This document shows positions 27,559 through 35,420 of a stretch of 64,000 bases of DNA, one piece after another. The position numbers and the translations under genes are program-made. Under the pieces are notes generated by a model, which did no database searches, had not been told where the DNA came from, and worked only from the letters and a program-made list of their open reading frames with translations. This stretch comes from Saccharopolyspora flava (GTDB lineage Bacteria > Actinomycetota > Actinomycetes > Mycobacteriales > Pseudonocardiaceae). Each line of letters begins with the position of its first letter. Position 1 is the stretch's first letter. The stretch lies in contig NZ_FOZX01000002.1 of the NCBI RefSeq assembly GCF_900116135.1, positions 62,001-126,000 of the forward strand. Direction: 5' to 3'.

Positions 27559-27926
27559 GGTGCCTCCTGCACTCCCTTGAAGCCTTCTCGGACCCGAACG
27601 AGGTCCGCCCCGGCCCGGGTGGGCCGGTGACAGCATGCGACGCCCGGCAGGAACCCTGCACGACGAGCCGATCGCGATGCCGCCGACTGCGGATACTAGT
27701 CCCGGGGTCCGGCCGGAGTTCGGCCGGGCCGTAGCCACCCTATTCATCGGGGCCTCGATCGTCACCCGCGGTGAGATCCATCAGACACAGCGCGACCGGG
27801 ACGACGTCGGCCGCACCGGCCACGAGGCGGACAGATAACCTACGGGGCAACAGGTCCGGCAGCCCACCTGCGTTCTGCACCGGGCAGCCCTGGGACGACG
27901 TCCACCAGATCCTGGAGGGGAAGCAC
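27559..27926. other. Divergent control region between ctaD and a lipoprotein gene
   Basis: 368 bases without a convincing gene. It must contain the promoters of both divergent genes. Short frames here lack ribosome sites and homology. No clear operator was recognised. Confidence 0.5.
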
Positions 27927-28466
27927 GTGCGGAAGAGCACGATCATCGGCGCTGTGCTGGTCGGCGGTATCGCACTCGCGGGCTGCACACCGGCCGAGTA
28001 CGACAGCGACCAGCCGCCGGCCCCGGGCACCCCGCCCGCCGACGCGCCGCAGATGGCCGGCCAGGCGGCATCCGGCGAGCACGGCGGAACCTCGGGTGCG
28101 AGCGGGGCGGCCGCGCAGCTGCTGAGCAACCGCCAGCAGGTGCTGGCGCTGGCCGAGCTCGCCGCCACGAAGGCCACCAGCCCGCAGGCCAAGGAGGTCG
28201 CGGCGGAGCTCCAGCAGTCGGCGACCGAGCAGGTCTCCGAGCTCAAGCAGCTCGCCGGTGGCTCCGGCGCCCAGTCCGCGCAGCCCGACGCGGCGCTGTC
28301 CGCGCTGAGCGGCCCGGCGTTCGACGCCCAGTGGAAGCAGAAGGTGCTCTCGCTGGTCGGCCAGGCCCCGACGCTGGCCCAGGGCGACGCCGAGCTCTCC
28401 GAGCTCGCCACCGAGCTGACCGCGGAGCAGCAGGAGATCACGACGAAGCTCAACGCCGTCGCCTGA
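27927..28466 (+). CDS. Putative lipoprotein with an alpha-helical domain
   Basis: 179 residues. Signal peptide RKSTIIGAVLVGGIALAGC with lipobox LAGC, then a Pro/Gly/Ser-rich spacer (about residues 25-65). The rest is a helical, Ala/Gln/Glu-rich domain (QVLALAELAATKATSPQAKE..AELQQSATEQVSELKQLA) resembling the DUF4142/ferritin-like layout of secreted actinobacterial proteins, though I cannot confirm the family. GTG 27927 is preceded by CTGGAGGGG. It is divergent from ctaD and ends in a textbook terminator. Function unknown. Confidence 0.75.
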   Translation: MRKSTIIGAVLVGGIALAGCTPAEYDSDQPPAPGTPPADAPQMAGQAASGEHGGTSGASGAAAQLLSNRQQVLALAELAATKATSPQAKEVAAELQQSATEQVSELKQLAGGSGAQSAQPDAALSALSGPAFDAQWKQKVLSLVGQAPTLAQGDAELSELATELTAEQQEITTKLNAVA

Positions 28467-28481
28467 TCCACCGGCTCTTCG

Positions 28482-28521
28482 AAGAGGCACCCGCGATGCG
28501 CTCGCGGGTGCCTCTTTTTTT
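28482..28521 (+). terminator. Rho-independent terminator of the lipoprotein gene
   Basis: Perfect 12-bp stem GAGGCACCCGCG, 7-base loop, then a run of T residues (28514-28521). Confidence 0.92.
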
Positions 28522-28538
28522 CGCTCTTCACGAGCTAA

Positions 28539-28570
28539 CCTACTGCGAGTAGGCTACTGCGGAGTAGATA
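28539..28570 (+). promoter_or_regulatory. Tandem CTACT/AGTAG operator overlapping the SDR promoter
   Basis: Two adjacent palindromes, CCTACTGCGAGTAGG (28539-28553) and CTACTGCGGAGTAG (28554-28567), form four alternating CTACT half-sites. A -10-like TAGATA at 28565-28570 overlaps the end, and the SDR ATG is at 28595. This is the geometry of a TetR-type repressor site. The regulator is not adjacent. Confidence 0.7.
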
Positions 28571-28594
28571 GTGGGCTGACTCGAGGGAGAGCAG

Positions 28595-29467
28595 ATGCCG
28601 AACGTTGCCGGCAAGGTCGTCCTGATCACCGGAGCCGCCAGGGGGATCGGCGCCGAGACCGCGCGCGAGCTGGCCAAGCGCGGCGCCAAGCTCGCCCTGG
28701 TCGGCCTGGAGCCCGCGCAGCTGGCGGAGGTCGCCGCCGAGCTCGGCGAGGGGCACTTCTGGGCCGAGGCCGACGTCACCGATCCCGAGTCGCTGCAGCG
28801 GGCCGTCGACGGCGCGCGCGAGAAGTTCGGCCGGATCGACGCCGCCATCGCCAACGCAGGCATCGCCCCGCTGGGCAGCATCCGCGAGAGCGACCCGCGC
28901 GGCTTCCTCAAGACCATGGACGTCAACGTCAACGGCGTGTTCCACACCGCCCGCGCGGTGATGCCCTCCCTGGCCGAGTCGAAGGGCTACCTGCTGGTGG
29001 TGTCCTCGCTGTCGGCGTTCGCGCCGATCGGCGGCATGGCCGCCTACACCGCGAGCAAGGCCGCCTCCGAGGCGTTCGCCTCCGCGCTGCGCATGGAGGT
29101 GCTGCACCTGGGCGTGTCGGTGGGGTCGGCGCACCCGTCGTGGATCGACACCGACCTGGTCCGCGAGGTCGCCGACGACCTCAAGACCTTCACCGAGATG
29201 CGCAAGCGCCTGCCGTGGCCGATGCGCGCCATCACCACCCCGGAGGCGTGCGCGCGGGCCTTCGCCCACGCCGTCGAGCGCCGCAAGCGCCGCGTCTACG
29301 TCCCGCGCGGCGTCATGCTCATGCACTGGCTGCGCAACGTGCCGGGGTCGGCGCTGGTGGAGCTGTTCATGCGCCCGCAGCTGATCAAGCTCATCCCGCA
29401 GCTGGAGCAGGAGGTCCGCGAGCTCGGCCGCTACATGAGCGAACGCAACCAGAAGCTCAACTCCTGA
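28595..29467 (+). CDS. Short-chain dehydrogenase/reductase with C-terminal extension
   Basis: 290 residues. The NAD(P) loop is TGAARGIGAETA (about 13-24), the NAG motif is ANAGIAP, and the catalytic Ser is in VVSSLSAF with YTASK as the Tyr-Lys pair. The 40 residues after the Rossmann core (MHWLRNVPGSALVELFMRP..) resemble the membrane-associating tail of mycobacterial SDRs that act on fatty acids or lipids. ATG 28595 is preceded by GAGGGAGAG. Single gene under a palindromic operator similar to that before the FadE pair in this window, which suggests lipid metabolism. Confidence 0.88.
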   Translation: MPNVAGKVVLITGAARGIGAETARELAKRGAKLALVGLEPAQLAEVAAELGEGHFWAEADVTDPESLQRAVDGAREKFGRIDAAIANAGIAPLGSIRESDPRGFLKTMDVNVNGVFHTARAVMPSLAESKGYLLVVSSLSAFAPIGGMAAYTASKAASEAFASALRMEVLHLGVSVGSAHPSWIDTDLVREVADDLKTFTEMRKRLPWPMRAITTPEACARAFAHAVERRKRRVYVPRGVMLMHWLRNVPGSALVELFMRPQLIKLIPQLEQEVRELGRYMSERNQKLNS

Positions 29468-29481
29468 TCCCGCCTTCGTGG

Positions 29482-29515
29482 GGTGGGGACAGTTTTCATG
29501 AAAACTGTCCCCACC
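29482..29515. repeat. AGTTTTCATGAAAACT palindromic element, copy 3 (perfect)
   Basis: A 34-base perfect palindrome centred on the core at 29491-29506, with GGTGGGGAC arms, 15 bases after the SDR stop. It is the most symmetrical copy in the window. Confidence 0.92.
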
Positions 29516-29608
29516 ACCCACCCAGAGCAAGTGTCACCAGCCCCACCACCAGCGAGTTCTCCCGTTCCGAGGTGGTCGAGGTTTCAGTCGGAACCTCAAC
29601 TTTGGGAC

Positions 29609-29646
29609 GTGGTGGGGGGAAGTTTTCATGAAAACTGCGCGCCACC
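29609..29646. repeat. AGTTTTCATGAAAACT palindromic element, copy 4
   Basis: Core at 29621-29636 with left flank CGTGGTGGGGGGA and an imperfect right arm. The 247-base gap between the SDR and the VanZ-like gene holds this copy and copy 3 but no gene. Confidence 0.88.
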
Positions 29647-29714
29647 CACACAACGGATCGGATGGCGGGGGCCGGTGGCCGGGAGCGCGACGGGAGTGGT
29701 CCCGGCCACCGGGG

Positions 29715-30548
29715 TCAGCGGGTGTTGTGCTGGCCGACCAGAGGGCGCTGCTGCGGGACGGTCCGTTGGTGCCCGAGCGGCGCGCGCTGGGGCAGCGGCT
29801 GTGGAACCCGCTGGGGCGCGGCGTGCAGCACCGGGTGACCGACCGGCGCCGCGCGCTTGGTCAGCACCGGCTGCGCCGGGACGACGGGACGGCGGCGCGG
29901 GAGGCTGCGGCGGCTCTGCGCGGCGGCCTGGTGGCACTGCCGCTCGTGCTCGATGCGGGCGATGAGCAGCCACACCGTCGGGTCGCCTTCGCCGGTGGGC
30001 CGGTGCTGCGGGCGGTTGGCGGGGCTGATCCAGTACGGCAGTCGCACGAGCATCCCGCCGAGCACGGCGCCGATGGTGTTGCACACGACGTCGTCGGCGG
30101 AGCAGACGCGGCCGCTGATCGCCACGAACTGGACGGCCTCGATCGAGGCGGAGCACAGCATCCCCCCGACGGCGATCTTGGCGACGCTGTCGAACCACGG
30201 CACTCGTTGCGGCACGAGCACGCTCAGCGGCAGCAGCAGCACGAGGTTGCCCGCGAGCTGCAGCCACGGCTCCGTGTTACCGGGAGCGGCGGTGAGCGCC
30301 TCGGCGACGTCGTTGCCGATCTCAGGCCGGAAGGGCTCCAGCGTCGGCACCTGGGGCGTGAAGACCAGGTAGCCCACGACGAGGATCGAGTAGGCCAGGG
30401 CTCCGTCGATCAGCGGCTCGCGCATCACGAACGGTTCCGTCGAATAACCGCGGAGCACTCCGGATCCGCATCCGACCGCGAGCGCGACCAGGAGCAGCGT
30501 CGTCACTACCGGAACGAATCCGTCGAATGCCACGAGAATCTGCTGCAC
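29715..30548 (-). CDS. VanZ-like membrane protein with basic Pro/Gln-rich tail
   Basis: 277 residues. Five predicted membrane segments lie in the first 180 residues. LAGNLVLLLPLSVLVP, SIEAVQFV and SADDVVCNTIGAVLGGML form the VanZ/phage-RNA-polymerase-inhibitor-like signature. The last 80 residues are an unusual low-complexity Arg/Pro/Gln tail (RRSLPRRRPVVPAQPV..QRVPQPLPQRAPL). VanZ-domain proteins are linked to glycopeptide tolerance and envelope biology, but the specific role is unknown. Start is ATG 30548. Confidence 0.75.
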   Translation of the reverse strand: MQQILVAFDGFVPVVTTLLLVALAVGCGSGVLRGYSTEPFVMREPLIDGALAYSILVVGYLVFTPQVPTLEPFRPEIGNDVAEALTAAPGNTEPWLQLAGNLVLLLPLSVLVPQRVPWFDSVAKIAVGGMLCSASIEAVQFVAISGRVCSADDVVCNTIGAVLGGMLVRLPYWISPANRPQHRPTGEGDPTVWLLIARIEHERQCHQAAAQSRRSLPRRRPVVPAQPVLTKRAAPVGHPVLHAAPQRVPQPLPQRAPLGHQRTVPQQRPLVGQHNTR

Positions 30549-31237
30549 GTCCGCCGCACTTCCTCTGGCAGCCAGCGCCAGGACTCAAGGCACGCGGCAA
30601 CTCCTTAGCGGATCTACCGAATACCTGGAAACCGTTGGGAATTGTCATTTCCAGCGGTCGGCGTTGACCGAGATCTTCTGGGGTCTGCATCGGCCGGTGG
30701 CGGCCGGACGCCGCCTCGGGGTTTCGCGACGTCCGGCCGCCCGACCCCTGCCACCGCTCGGGCGACAGGGCGGGGTTTCACGACGCAGCAGGCCATTCGG
30801 CGGAATTCCGGGCCCTCGTCGGGGTACGGGTCCCGGCTTCCGTCCGGCCGACCACGACGCGGACCCCGCGACTGGTCTGGTGGTGTCCATCTGAATCGAC
30901 TCCGTTCGCAGTGAAAGGTACCCGGAATCGCAGGTCGAACGACAGGCATGGCAAGAAGGCGCCATAGCCCGAAAAGCTCTCCACAATGGACGAGAACGCC
31001 GCACAAAAGCGCCGTGAACTGCGAATCTGCAACGATCAAGGACCGGAGTCGACTCGCACCCCCGGAAATTCACACAATTCCCAGCGCGCACTCACTCGTG
31101 AATTCCGCGTAACCGCACGTGAACACGACGGCAAGACCGTGAATAACGGGGAATCACACGATGAACCCGACCACCCCGAAAACCCGTGTCCCCAACCGGA
31201 CCCAACCTACACCCCCACCACCCCCGGGGAGCGAAAC
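30549..31237. other. Gene-free 0.7-kb region of lower GC
   Basis: No convincing gene. Frames on both strands have wrong codon bias and no homology that I recognise. The right half (about 30900-31200) is visibly more A/T-rich than the rest of the window. A short direct repeat GGGGTTTCnCGACG occurs near 30718 and 30775. It may hold the VanZ promoter and remnants of a decayed gene. Confidence 0.5.
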
Positions 31238-31268
31238 GGCCCACCGGCTCCTCGGAACCGGTGGGCCG
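31238..31268 (-). terminator. Terminator of the sdh operon
   Basis: An 11-bp perfect stem CGGCCCACCGG, loop of 9, followed on the minus strand by a short T-run (TTTCG), just after the sdhB stop. Confidence 0.75.
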
Positions 31269-31279
31269 CGCGGCCGGAT

Positions 31280-32020
31280 TCAGTCCTTCTTCTTGAAGAG
31301 GCGGCGGAGGGGGTCGTAGCGGCGGTCGGCGACGCGCTCCTTGAGGGGGATGAGGGCGTTGTCGGTGATGTGGATGTGCTCGGGGCAGACCTCGGTGCAG
31401 CACTTGGTGATGTTGCACATGCCCAGGCCGTGCTCTCCCCTGGCCTCCTCGGGGCGGTTGCGCGCCTCGTCGAGCGGGTGCATCTCGAGTTCGGCGACGC
31501 GCATCAGGAAGCGGGGCCCGGAGAAGGCCTCCTTGTTGTCCTCGTGGTCGCGGATGACGTGGCAGGTGTCCTGGCACAGGAAGCACTCGATGCACTTGCG
31601 GAACTCCTGCGAGCGCTGCACGTCGACCTGCTGCATCCGGTACTCGCCGGGTTCGAGACCGGCCGGCGGGGTGAACGCCGGGATCTCGCGGGCCTTGACG
31701 TAGTTGAACGACACGTCGGTCACCAGGTCCTTGATCAGCGGGAACGTCCGCATCGGGGTGACCGTGATCGTCTCGTCCTCGGTGAAGGTCGACATCCGCG
31801 TCATGCACATCAGCCGCGGCCTGCCGTTGATCTCCGCCGAGCACGAACCGCACTTGCCCGCCTTGCAGTTCCAGCGGACCGCCATGTCCGGGGCCTGGGT
31901 GGCCTGCAGCCGGTGGATGATGTCGAGGACGACCTCGCCCTCGTTGACCTCGACGGTGTAGTCCCGCAGCTCGCCGTCGTCGGTGCCGCGCCACACGCGG
32001 AAGTGCGCTTGGTATCCCAT
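31280..32020 (-). CDS. sdhB: Succinate dehydrogenase / fumarate reductase iron-sulfur subunit (Sdh1 type)
   Basis: 246 residues with three Fe-S clusters. The 2Fe-2S loop is WNCKAGKCGSCSAEI..RLMC; the 4Fe-4S cluster is FRKCIECFLCQDTC; the 3Fe-4S is CNITKCCTEVCPEH. Start MGYQAHFRVWRG at 32020 overlaps the sdhA stop (TGATG), with AGGAG five bases upstream; a GTG one codon earlier is possible. The organisation membrane subunit-flavoprotein-FeS and subunit sizes match the Rv0249c-Rv0247c (Sdh1) operon. Confidence 0.93.
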   Translation of the reverse strand: MGYQAHFRVWRGTDDGELRDYTVEVNEGEVVLDIIHRLQATQAPDMAVRWNCKAGKCGSCSAEINGRPRLMCMTRMSTFTEDETITVTPMRTFPLIKDLVTDVSFNYVKAREIPAFTPPAGLEPGEYRMQQVDVQRSQEFRKCIECFLCQDTCHVIRDHEDNKEAFSGPRFLMRVAELEMHPLDEARNRPEEARGEHGLGMCNITKCCTEVCPEHIHITDNALIPLKERVADRRYDPLRRLFKKKD

Positions 32021-33912
32021 CACCGCTCCTCACCCTGGACGTCCGCGAGCTCTTCCTCGGCGTAGTACTTGCGCAGCTCGTCGAGCTTGAACAGCTCCAG
32101 CAGGTCCCGGCGCATCGGCACCTGCGGCTGCTCGGCGACGTCCACGCCGTCGCCGGACTTGGTGCACACCAGCAGCTTCCGGCGCCACTGCGGTTCCATC
32201 GCCGGGTGGTCGTCGCGGGTGTGGCCGCCGCGGCTCTCGGTGCGCAGCAGCGCGGCCCGGGCGACGCACTCGCTGACCAGCAGCATGTTCCGCAGGTCCA
32301 GCGCCAGGTGCCAACCGGGGTTGAACTGCCGGTTCCCCTCCACCTCCAGGTGTTCGGCGCGGGCGACGAGCTCGCGCAGCCGGTCCAGGGCCTCGCGCAT
32401 CTCGGGGCCCCGCCGGATGATGCCGACCAGGTCGTTCATCGACTGCTGGAGCTCGGAGTGCAGCGCGTAGGGGTTCTCGCTGCGGCCCTCGGCGGGGTTG
32501 AACGGGTCGGCCGCGCGCCTGGCCGCCGCGTCCACATCGGACTCGGCGATCGACGGTCTGCCCGGCAGTCCCCGCACGTAGTCGGCGGCGCCCGTTCCGG
32601 CGCGGCGGCCGAAGACCAGCAGGTCCGACAGCGAGTTGCCGCCGAGCCGGTTCGACCCGTGCATGCCGCCCGCGACCTCGCCGGCCGCGAACAGCCCCGG
32701 CACCCGGGACGCCGCGGTGTCCGGGTCGACCTCGACGCCGCCCATCACGTAGTGGCAGGTCGGGCCCACTTCCATCGCCTCGGCGGTGATGTCCACGTCG
32801 GCCAGTTCCTTGAACTGGTGGTGCATCGACGGCAGCCGCTTGGTGATCGTCTCGGCGGGGAGCCGCGTGGCCACGTCGAGGAACACACCGCCGTGCTGGG
32901 AACCCCGCCCCTCCTTGACCTCGTTGTTGATGGCGCGGGCGACCTCGTCGCGCGGCAGCAGCTCGGGCGGCCTGCGGTTGTTGTCCGGGTCGTCGTACCA
33001 GCGGTCGGCCTCGGCCTCGCTGTCGGCGTAGTTGTCCTTGAACACCTCGGGGATGTAGTCGAACATGAACCGGCTGCCCTCGGAGTTGCGCAGCACTCCC
33101 CCGTCGCCGCGCACCGATTCGGTGACCAGGATCCCCTTCACGCTCGGCGGCCACACCATGCCGGTCGGGTGGAACTGCACGAACTCCATGTTGATCAGCG
33201 AGGCCCCGGCGCGCAGCGCCAGCGCGTGCCCGTCACCGGTGTACTCCCAGGAGTTCGAGGTGACCTTGAAGGACTTGCCGATGCCGCCGGTGGCCAGGAC
33301 GACGGCGGGCGCGTCGAACAGCACGAACCGGCCCGACTCCCGCCAGTACCCGAAGGCCCCGGAGATCCGGTCGCCGTCCTTGGTCAGCTCGGTGACCGTG
33401 CACTCCTGGAAGACCTTGATGCGCGCCTCGTGGTCGCCGAACTCGGCCTTGTCCTCCTGCTGCAGCGAGACGATCTTCTGCTGCAGCGTGCGGATGAGCT
33501 CCAGCCCGGTCCGGTCGCCGACGTGCGCGAGCCGCGGGTACTCGTGGCCGCCGAAGTTGCGCTGGCTGATCCGGCCGTCCGGGGTGCGGTCGAACAGCGC
33601 CCCGTAGGTCTCCAGCTCCCAGACCCGTTGCGGCGCCTCGCGGGCGTGCAGCTCGGCCATCCGCCAGTTGTTGAGGAACTTCCCGCCGCGCATGGTGTCG
33701 CGGAAGTGCACCTGCCAGTCGTCGTGGGAGTTGACGTTGCCCATCGAGGCGGCGATGCCGCCCTCGGCCATGACCGTGTGCGCCTTGCCGAACAGGGACT
33801 TGCACACCACGGCGGTGCGCAGTCCCGCCGACCGGGTCTCGATCGCCGCGCGCAGACCCGCGCCACCGGCGCCGATCACGACCACGTCGTACTCGTGCCG
33901 TTCGATCTCCAC
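32020..33912 (-). CDS. sdhA: Succinate dehydrogenase flavoprotein subunit (Sdh1 type)
   Basis: 630 residues. The dinucleotide fold VVVIGAGGAGLRAAIE is followed by the covalent-FAD histidine in FGKAHTVMAEGGIAAS. VQFHPTGM and HGSNRLGGNSLSDLLVFGRRAG are catalytic and FAD-binding landmarks. I start at GTG 33912 (MEIERHEYDVVVIG) since AAGGA is six bases upstream; a frame open to 34044 would add 44 residues rich in Arg and Gly with no homology. It precedes sdhB by an overlap and follows the membrane subunit by about 216 bases. Confidence 0.94.
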   Translation of the reverse strand: MEIERHEYDVVVIGAGGAGLRAAIETRSAGLRTAVVCKSLFGKAHTVMAEGGIAASMGNVNSHDDWQVHFRDTMRGGKFLNNWRMAELHAREAPQRVWELETYGALFDRTPDGRISQRNFGGHEYPRLAHVGDRTGLELIRTLQQKIVSLQQEDKAEFGDHEARIKVFQECTVTELTKDGDRISGAFGYWRESGRFVLFDAPAVVLATGGIGKSFKVTSNSWEYTGDGHALALRAGASLINMEFVQFHPTGMVWPPSVKGILVTESVRGDGGVLRNSEGSRFMFDYIPEVFKDNYADSEAEADRWYDDPDNNRRPPELLPRDEVARAINNEVKEGRGSQHGGVFLDVATRLPAETITKRLPSMHHQFKELADVDITAEAMEVGPTCHYVMGGVEVDPDTAASRVPGLFAAGEVAGGMHGSNRLGGNSLSDLLVFGRRAGTGAADYVRGLPGRPSIAESDVDAAARRAADPFNPAEGRSENPYALHSELQQSMNDLVGIIRRGPEMREALDRLRELVARAEHLEVEGNRQFNPGWHLALDLRNMLLVSECVARAALLRTESRGGHTRDDHPAMEPQWRRKLLVCTKSGDGVDVAEQPQVPMRRDLLELFKLDELRKYYAEEELADVQGEER

Positions 33913-34128
33913 ATCCAGTCCTTCTAGCTTCGTTGGTAAGCGGCGGAGCCGCTTTCTCTTTCGCCGACCACCCTCGCCACCTGCACCGCCGGGGGTTCTG
34001 AGCGCGTTCCTGGCGAGGACAGCTCCGACGCTGTGAATTGGCATTCATGAGGAGGAGATCCCGCAGCCAGGGACGCGCTCAGGTTCCCCTACCCGCACCG
34101 CTACGCAAGTCGCCCCGGACCTTTCATT

Positions 34129-34929
34129 TCAGTTGAACAGTCTGGGGTCGTTGATGGCGCCGCTGGCCACCAGCATCACGTACAGGTCGACCACGGCGAC
34201 CGAGGCCAGCGAGCACCAGGCGAGCAGCATGTGCTTGCCGTTGAGCCAGGTGACCTTGGTCCACAGCCAGTAGCGCACCGGGTGGCGCGAGAAGTGGTTG
34301 AGCCTGCCGCCGATGAGGTGGCGGCAGGAGTGGCAGGACAGCGTGTAGGACCACAGCAGCGCCACGTTGATCACCATCAGCACCGTGCCGAGGCCGACGC
34401 CGACACCGCCTTCGGTGCCCTTGAACGCGATGACCGTGTCGTAGGTCAGCACCGCGGCGACGAGCATCGCCGCGTAGAAGAAGTAGCGGTGCGCGTTCTG
34501 CAGGATCAGCGGGAACCGGGTCTCGCCGGTGTAGCGGCCGTGCGGTTCGCCCACCGCGCAGGCCGGCGGCGACGCCCAGAACGCCCGGTAGTAGGCCTTG
34601 CGGTAGTAGTAGCAGGTCAGCCGGAACCCGAGCACGAACGGCAGCACGAAGATCGGCGGCGGCACGAGCCACCCCAGGTCCGGGAAGGGCTGTCCGAAGT
34701 GGCTGGATCCCGGGACGCAGGCCGCCGACAGGCACGGCGAGAAGAACGGCGCCAGGTAGTTGTGCTCCGGGACCCAGTACCACTGGTTCATGAACGTGCG
34801 GATCAGGCCGTAGATCACGAAGGCCGTCAGGCCGAGGAAGGTCACCAGCGGCGGGAGCCACCAGCGGTCGGTGCGCAGGGTGCGCGCGCCGATGCGGGCC
34901 CGGCCGGTGGCGCTAGCGGGTGCGGACAT
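34129..34929 (-). CDS. sdhC: Succinate dehydrogenase membrane anchor (Sdh1 SdhC-type)
   Basis: 266-residue membrane protein with about five helices. LLWSYTLSCHSCRHLIGGRLNHFSRHP contains conserved Cys/His, and the C-terminal WTKVTWLNGKHMLLAWCSLASVAVVDLYVM provides heme- or quinone-site residues. It corresponds to Rv0249c, which anchors mycobacterial Sdh1 with a single polypeptide. ATG 34929 is preceded by GAGGT. First gene of the sdhC-sdhA-sdhB operon; a 216-base gap to sdhA shows no feature beyond a short repeat-like GC-rich stretch. Confidence 0.87.
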   Translation of the reverse strand: MSAPASATGRARIGARTLRTDRWWLPPLVTFLGLTAFVIYGLIRTFMNQWYWVPEHNYLAPFFSPCLSAACVPGSSHFGQPFPDLGWLVPPPIFVLPFVLGFRLTCYYYRKAYYRAFWASPPACAVGEPHGRYTGETRFPLILQNAHRYFFYAAMLVAAVLTYDTVIAFKGTEGGVGVGLGTVLMVINVALLWSYTLSCHSCRHLIGGRLNHFSRHPVRYWLWTKVTWLNGKHMLLAWCSLASVAVVDLYVMLVASGAINDPRLFN

Positions 34930-35041
34930 TCGTTGACCTCGTTGTCATGAGTCGTCCGACGTGCTCACCTTGAGGACGCTCATTGTGGATCAGGTCACAG
35001 CCCGCTGCTAGTCCCCCGGACGGTTCAACCCCCGCTTCCGC

Positions 35042-35332
35042 TCAGCGCCGCGGCTGGCCCCCGAGCCCCTCGTCGTCGGCGTCCTGCCAGAGCGACGGGT
35101 CGTAGGGGGTGTCCGGCACGATCACCACGTCATCGCGGGCGTCGTCGCTGCGCCGCGGGGCGGGCAGCGCGGCGGCGAGCTCGGTGGCGTCGATGTCGAG
35201 CCGTTCGATGTCGTTGTGGATCCGGCGGAGCGCGGCGGCGTCGCCGTAGCGCTGCCGCAGCGCCCCGGCGCTGCTCTTGAGCTGCGTCAGGACCCGCTGG
35301 AACTCGGCCAGTTCGGTCGTCGTCGAGGCCAT
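35042..35332 (-). CDS. Conserved actinobacterial small protein upstream of sdh (Rv0250c-like)
   Basis: 96 residues. Acidic, soluble, with an N-terminal helical half (ELAEFQRVLTQLKSSAGALRQRYGDAAALRRI) and a proline/aspartate-rich tail (VPDTPYDPSLWQDADDEG). It matches in size and position the conserved mycobacterial hypothetical protein next to sdhC. The start ATG 35332 follows GAGAGGTG; the frame beyond it is unlikely. Function is unknown; a link to Sdh1 expression is only contextual. Confidence 0.75.
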   Translation of the reverse strand: MASTTTELAEFQRVLTQLKSSAGALRQRYGDAAALRRIHNDIERLDIDATELAAALPAPRRSDDARDDVVIVPDTPYDPSLWQDADDEGLGGQPRR

Positions 35333-35420
35333 CGGCGAACACCTCTCGCGCCTAGGTGGAGGAACCTCTCCCCAGACTCTGCCCGCCGTCGTCAAATGTG
35401 ACAAGTACCACATCGAACGA

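Noticed and set aside
30614-31091. Small minus-strand genes between VanZ-like and sdhB
   Set aside because: Two overlapping frames are both Arg/Pro-rich, lack ribosome sites and known motifs, and their codon use is unlike that of neighbours.
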